From contig NZ_CP064686.1 in assembly GCF_023100905.1 (NCBI RefSeq), positions 4,712,001 to 4,776,000 of the forward strand: 64,000 bases of DNA. The letters run 5' to 3'. Made by a program: the position numbers and the translations under genes. This document shows, in pieces, positions 59,180 through 64,000 of this stretch. The notes beneath the pieces are model-generated. The model was not told the origin of the DNA. It searched no databases and saw only the letters and a list, made by a program, of their open reading frames with translations. Position 1 is the first letter of the stretch; each line of letters starts with the position of its first letter. Source of the stretch: Bradyrhizobium sp. 4. GTDB lineage: Bacteria > Pseudomonadota > Alphaproteobacteria > Rhizobiales > Xanthobacteraceae.

Positions 59180-59197
59180 CGATCCCTATTCTCGTAA

Positions 59198-60388
<1,191 letters not shown>

Positions 60389-60428
60389 TTGACTCTCCGT
60401 TCAATCGTCAGTTCGAGACCGACGACAA

Positions 60429-62501
<2,073 letters not shown>

Positions 62502-62531
62502 GGAGTGTTCCTTAGATTCCGTGTGTCGCCG

Positions 62532-63002
62532 TTACCAGCGATAGTGCGAGAAGGCGCGGTTGGCTTCCGCCATCCGGTGCACGTCTTCGCGCTTCTTGAC
62601 GGCGTTACCCCGGTTGTTCGACGCGTCCAGGAGCTCCGCAGAGAGCCGCTCGGTCATCGTCTTCTCGTTGCGATCGCGCGCAGCCGAAATCAGCCAGCGA
62701 ATGCCCAGCGCCTGACGGCGCACCGAGCGAACTTCGACCGGAACCTGATAGGTCGCGCCACCGACGCGGCGGGAGCGCACTTCGATCGTCGGCATGACGT
62801 TCTCGAGTGCCTGCTCGAACACGCCGAGCGGGTTCTGCTTGGTCTTGCTTTCGATGAGGCCGAACGCGCCGTAGACGATGCCTTCGGCGACAGACTTCTT
62901 TCCGGCGTACATCACCGAATTCATGAACTTCGTGACGATGATGTTCCCGAACTTCGGATCGGGAAGGACTTCGCGCTTTTCGGCAGAATGGCGACGAGAC
63001 AT
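62532..63002 (-). CDS. rpsG: 30S ribosomal protein S7
   Basis: A 156-residue S7 that starts assembly of the 30S head and lies at the exit channel. MSRRHSAEKREVLPDPKFGN opens it, and YQVPVEVRSVRRQALGIRWL follows. Its end has the tail AFSHYRW. Order rpsL-rpsG-fusA-tuf is the standard str group. Confidence 0.98.
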   Translation of the reverse strand: MSRRHSAEKREVLPDPKFGNIIVTKFMNSVMYAGKKSVAEGIVYGAFGLIESKTKQNPLGVFEQALENVMPTIEVRSRRVGGATYQVPVEVRSVRRQALGIRWLISAARDRNEKTMTERLSAELLDASNNRGNAVKKREDVHRMAEANRAFSHYRW

Positions 63003-63017
63003 GGACCTGGTTCCCGC

Positions 63018-63389
63018 TTACTTCGGACGCTTGGCGCCGTACTTCGAACGGCGCTGCTTACGGTTCTTGACGCCCTGGGTATCCAGAACGCCGCGGAGGA
63101 TGTGGTAGCGCACGCCGGGCAAGTCCTTGACGCGACCGCCGCGGATCATGACCACCGAGTGCTCCTGGAGGTTATGGCCCTCACCGGGGATGTAGCCGAT
63201 CACCTCGAAGCCGTTGGTCAGGCGCACCTTGGCAACCTTACGAAGCGCCGAGTTCGGCTTCTTCGGGGTCGTGGTGTAAACGCGCGTGCAAACACCGCGC
63301 TTCTGCGGCGACTGCTGCAGTGCCGGCACCTTCTTGCGCGACTTCTGCACTTCCCGCGGTTGAGCGATCAGCTGGTTGATCGTCGGCAT
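63018..63389 (-). CDS. rpsL: 30S ribosomal protein S12
   Basis: A 123-residue S12 at the decoding centre. The streptomycin-related residues are in TTTPKKPNSALRK and RVKDLPGVRYH, both in the usual wild-type form. MPTINQLIAQPREVQKSRKK opens it. It is the first gene of the str group; a promoter should lie upstream in 63390-64000. Confidence 0.98.
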   Translation of the reverse strand: MPTINQLIAQPREVQKSRKKVPALQQSPQKRGVCTRVYTTTPKKPNSALRKVAKVRLTNGFEVIGYIPGEGHNLQEHSVVMIRGGRVKDLPGVRYHILRGVLDTQGVKNRKQRRSKYGAKRPK

Positions 63390-64000
63390 CCTGGCATTAC
63401 CCTTTGTGTTCTGCCGCGGCCCGTCACCGGGTCCGCAAATTCTTTCGAGCTACCCGCCCGACGAGGCCGCCTTGCGCGGAACAATCCGCACAAAGCGAAA
63501 TCGCGCCAACCACCCATCAACGGGCGGAAAGCGCTTCGACGCCACAGAGGACCGCAGTAGTTGAACCGGCCAGCTTGAAGCTGCGGCCCGCGCACCGAGG
63601 TCATGCATCCGAATTCGATCTCGAGAGAACATGCTCAAGAGAACTAAAATCGCACTGGCATTGCCTAGCTATGATCGACAGCGTTTGAGCGGCATTCGTC
63701 GAGGTTGGTGCCTGTCTTGGCGATCCCAGGGGATCAAACAGGTGGCCCGTTCCGACGTTGGCGATGCTCACCGCCTGTCGTTAAGTGAGGGGGTTCTATA
63801 AGTGGGAGTCGGTCAAGTCAAGGCGAAACGTCAGTCAGAAGCGCTTCCCGCGCCTGCTGAAATCGCTTCACGGGCCGCTCGCTGCACGTTCGCGAGATGG
63901 AAACGAAGAGCGCGTTCCGCCACCTCGAAACCAATTTATACCCGGGTTAAATATACTTTTGTAACCTTTGGCTAAGGCTTTCTTTCCGGTTGGAGCGCCA
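63390..64000. other. Upstream region of the ribosomal operon
   Basis: No open frame of conviction is seen in 611 bases. The first 400 bases would form a long leader if the promoter at 63795-63821 is real. An AT-rich patch (TTTATACCCGGGTTAAATATA) lies near 63935-63955, which may belong to the next transcription unit outside the window. Confidence 0.5.
63795..63821 (-). promoter_or_regulatory. Possible sigma-70 type promoter for rpsL
   Basis: On the minus strand TTGACT (63821-63816) and TATAGA (63800-63795) are separated by 15 bases, a little short for an optimal spacer. The start point would be about 400 bases ahead of rpsL. The alphaproteobacterial CTTGAC form is also present at 63822. It is the best match I see in the leader. 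Confidence 0.35.

Noticed and set aside
63931..63960. AT-rich TTTATACCCGGGTTAAATATA patch as a palindromic operator
   Set aside because: Only CCCGGG is a perfect palindrome; flanking pairs fail without an indel. Its gene may be outside the window.

Overview
This window is a high-GC alphaproteobacterial chromosome segment, most likely Bradyrhizobium or a close relative in Nitrobacteraceae. The evidence is the str-S10-spc-alpha ribosomal superoperon on the minus strand, rhizobial palindromic elements in many intergenic gaps, small secreted proteins of the GCG/CRP type, and a dense set of accessory CoA-ester and dehydrogenase genes. No rRNA, tRNA, CRISPR array, insertion sequence or phage gene was recognised.

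Positions 1-44000 are a mosaic of short operons. 159-5237 holds hypothetical proteins, a glyoxalase-fold protein, a GrlR-like protein and a large PAS sensor kinase. 5363-11746 is led by a minus-strand cluster reading thiolase-like protein, DUF35 zinc-ribbon/OB protein, MaoC hydratase, SDR dehydrogenase, DapA-like aldolase and Nudix hydrolase, which looks like acyl-CoA side-chain breakdown. A fused indolepyruvate ferredoxin oxidoreductase (12139-15630) and a triheme cytochrome c follow. 17139-30371 carries a TRIC-type channel, a PEP mutase-like lyase, several small dimeric alpha/beta-barrel proteins, hydrolases, a glutathione S-transferase, an acyl-CoA carboxylase beta subunit and a class D beta-lactamase. 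30441-37534 carries a FliK-like/FlhB C-terminal pair, then an ATP12 chaperone, an RluA pseudouridine synthase, an orphan HigA antitoxin, RarA and a DegQ/HtrA protease. 37847-43957 has a porin, a zinc-type oxidoreductase, a ClC antiporter, an SDR with a DUF1330 protein, and a diheme cytochrome c.

Positions 44000-63389 are the ribosomal block, read right to left: rpsL, rpsG, fusA, tuf, rpsJ, rplC, rplD, rplW, rplB, rpsS, rplV, rpsC, rplP, rpmC, rpsQ, rplN, rplX, rplE, rpsN, rpsH, rplF, rplR, rpsE, rpmD, rplO, secY, adk, rpsM, rpsK, rpoA, rplQ. It ends in a strong intrinsic terminator at 44025-44056. infA and rpmJ are not in the block. The last 611 bases are the untranslated region upstream of rpsL, with one promoter candidate.

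The most unusual observations are an adenylate kinase with a 90-residue histone-H1-like Lys/Ala tail, hairpins and a palindromic element embedded inside the ribosomal operon, a two-gene FliK/FlhB-tail operon away from any other flagellar gene, and a solitary HigA antitoxin with a candidate operator. No clearly undescribed multi-gene system was found.
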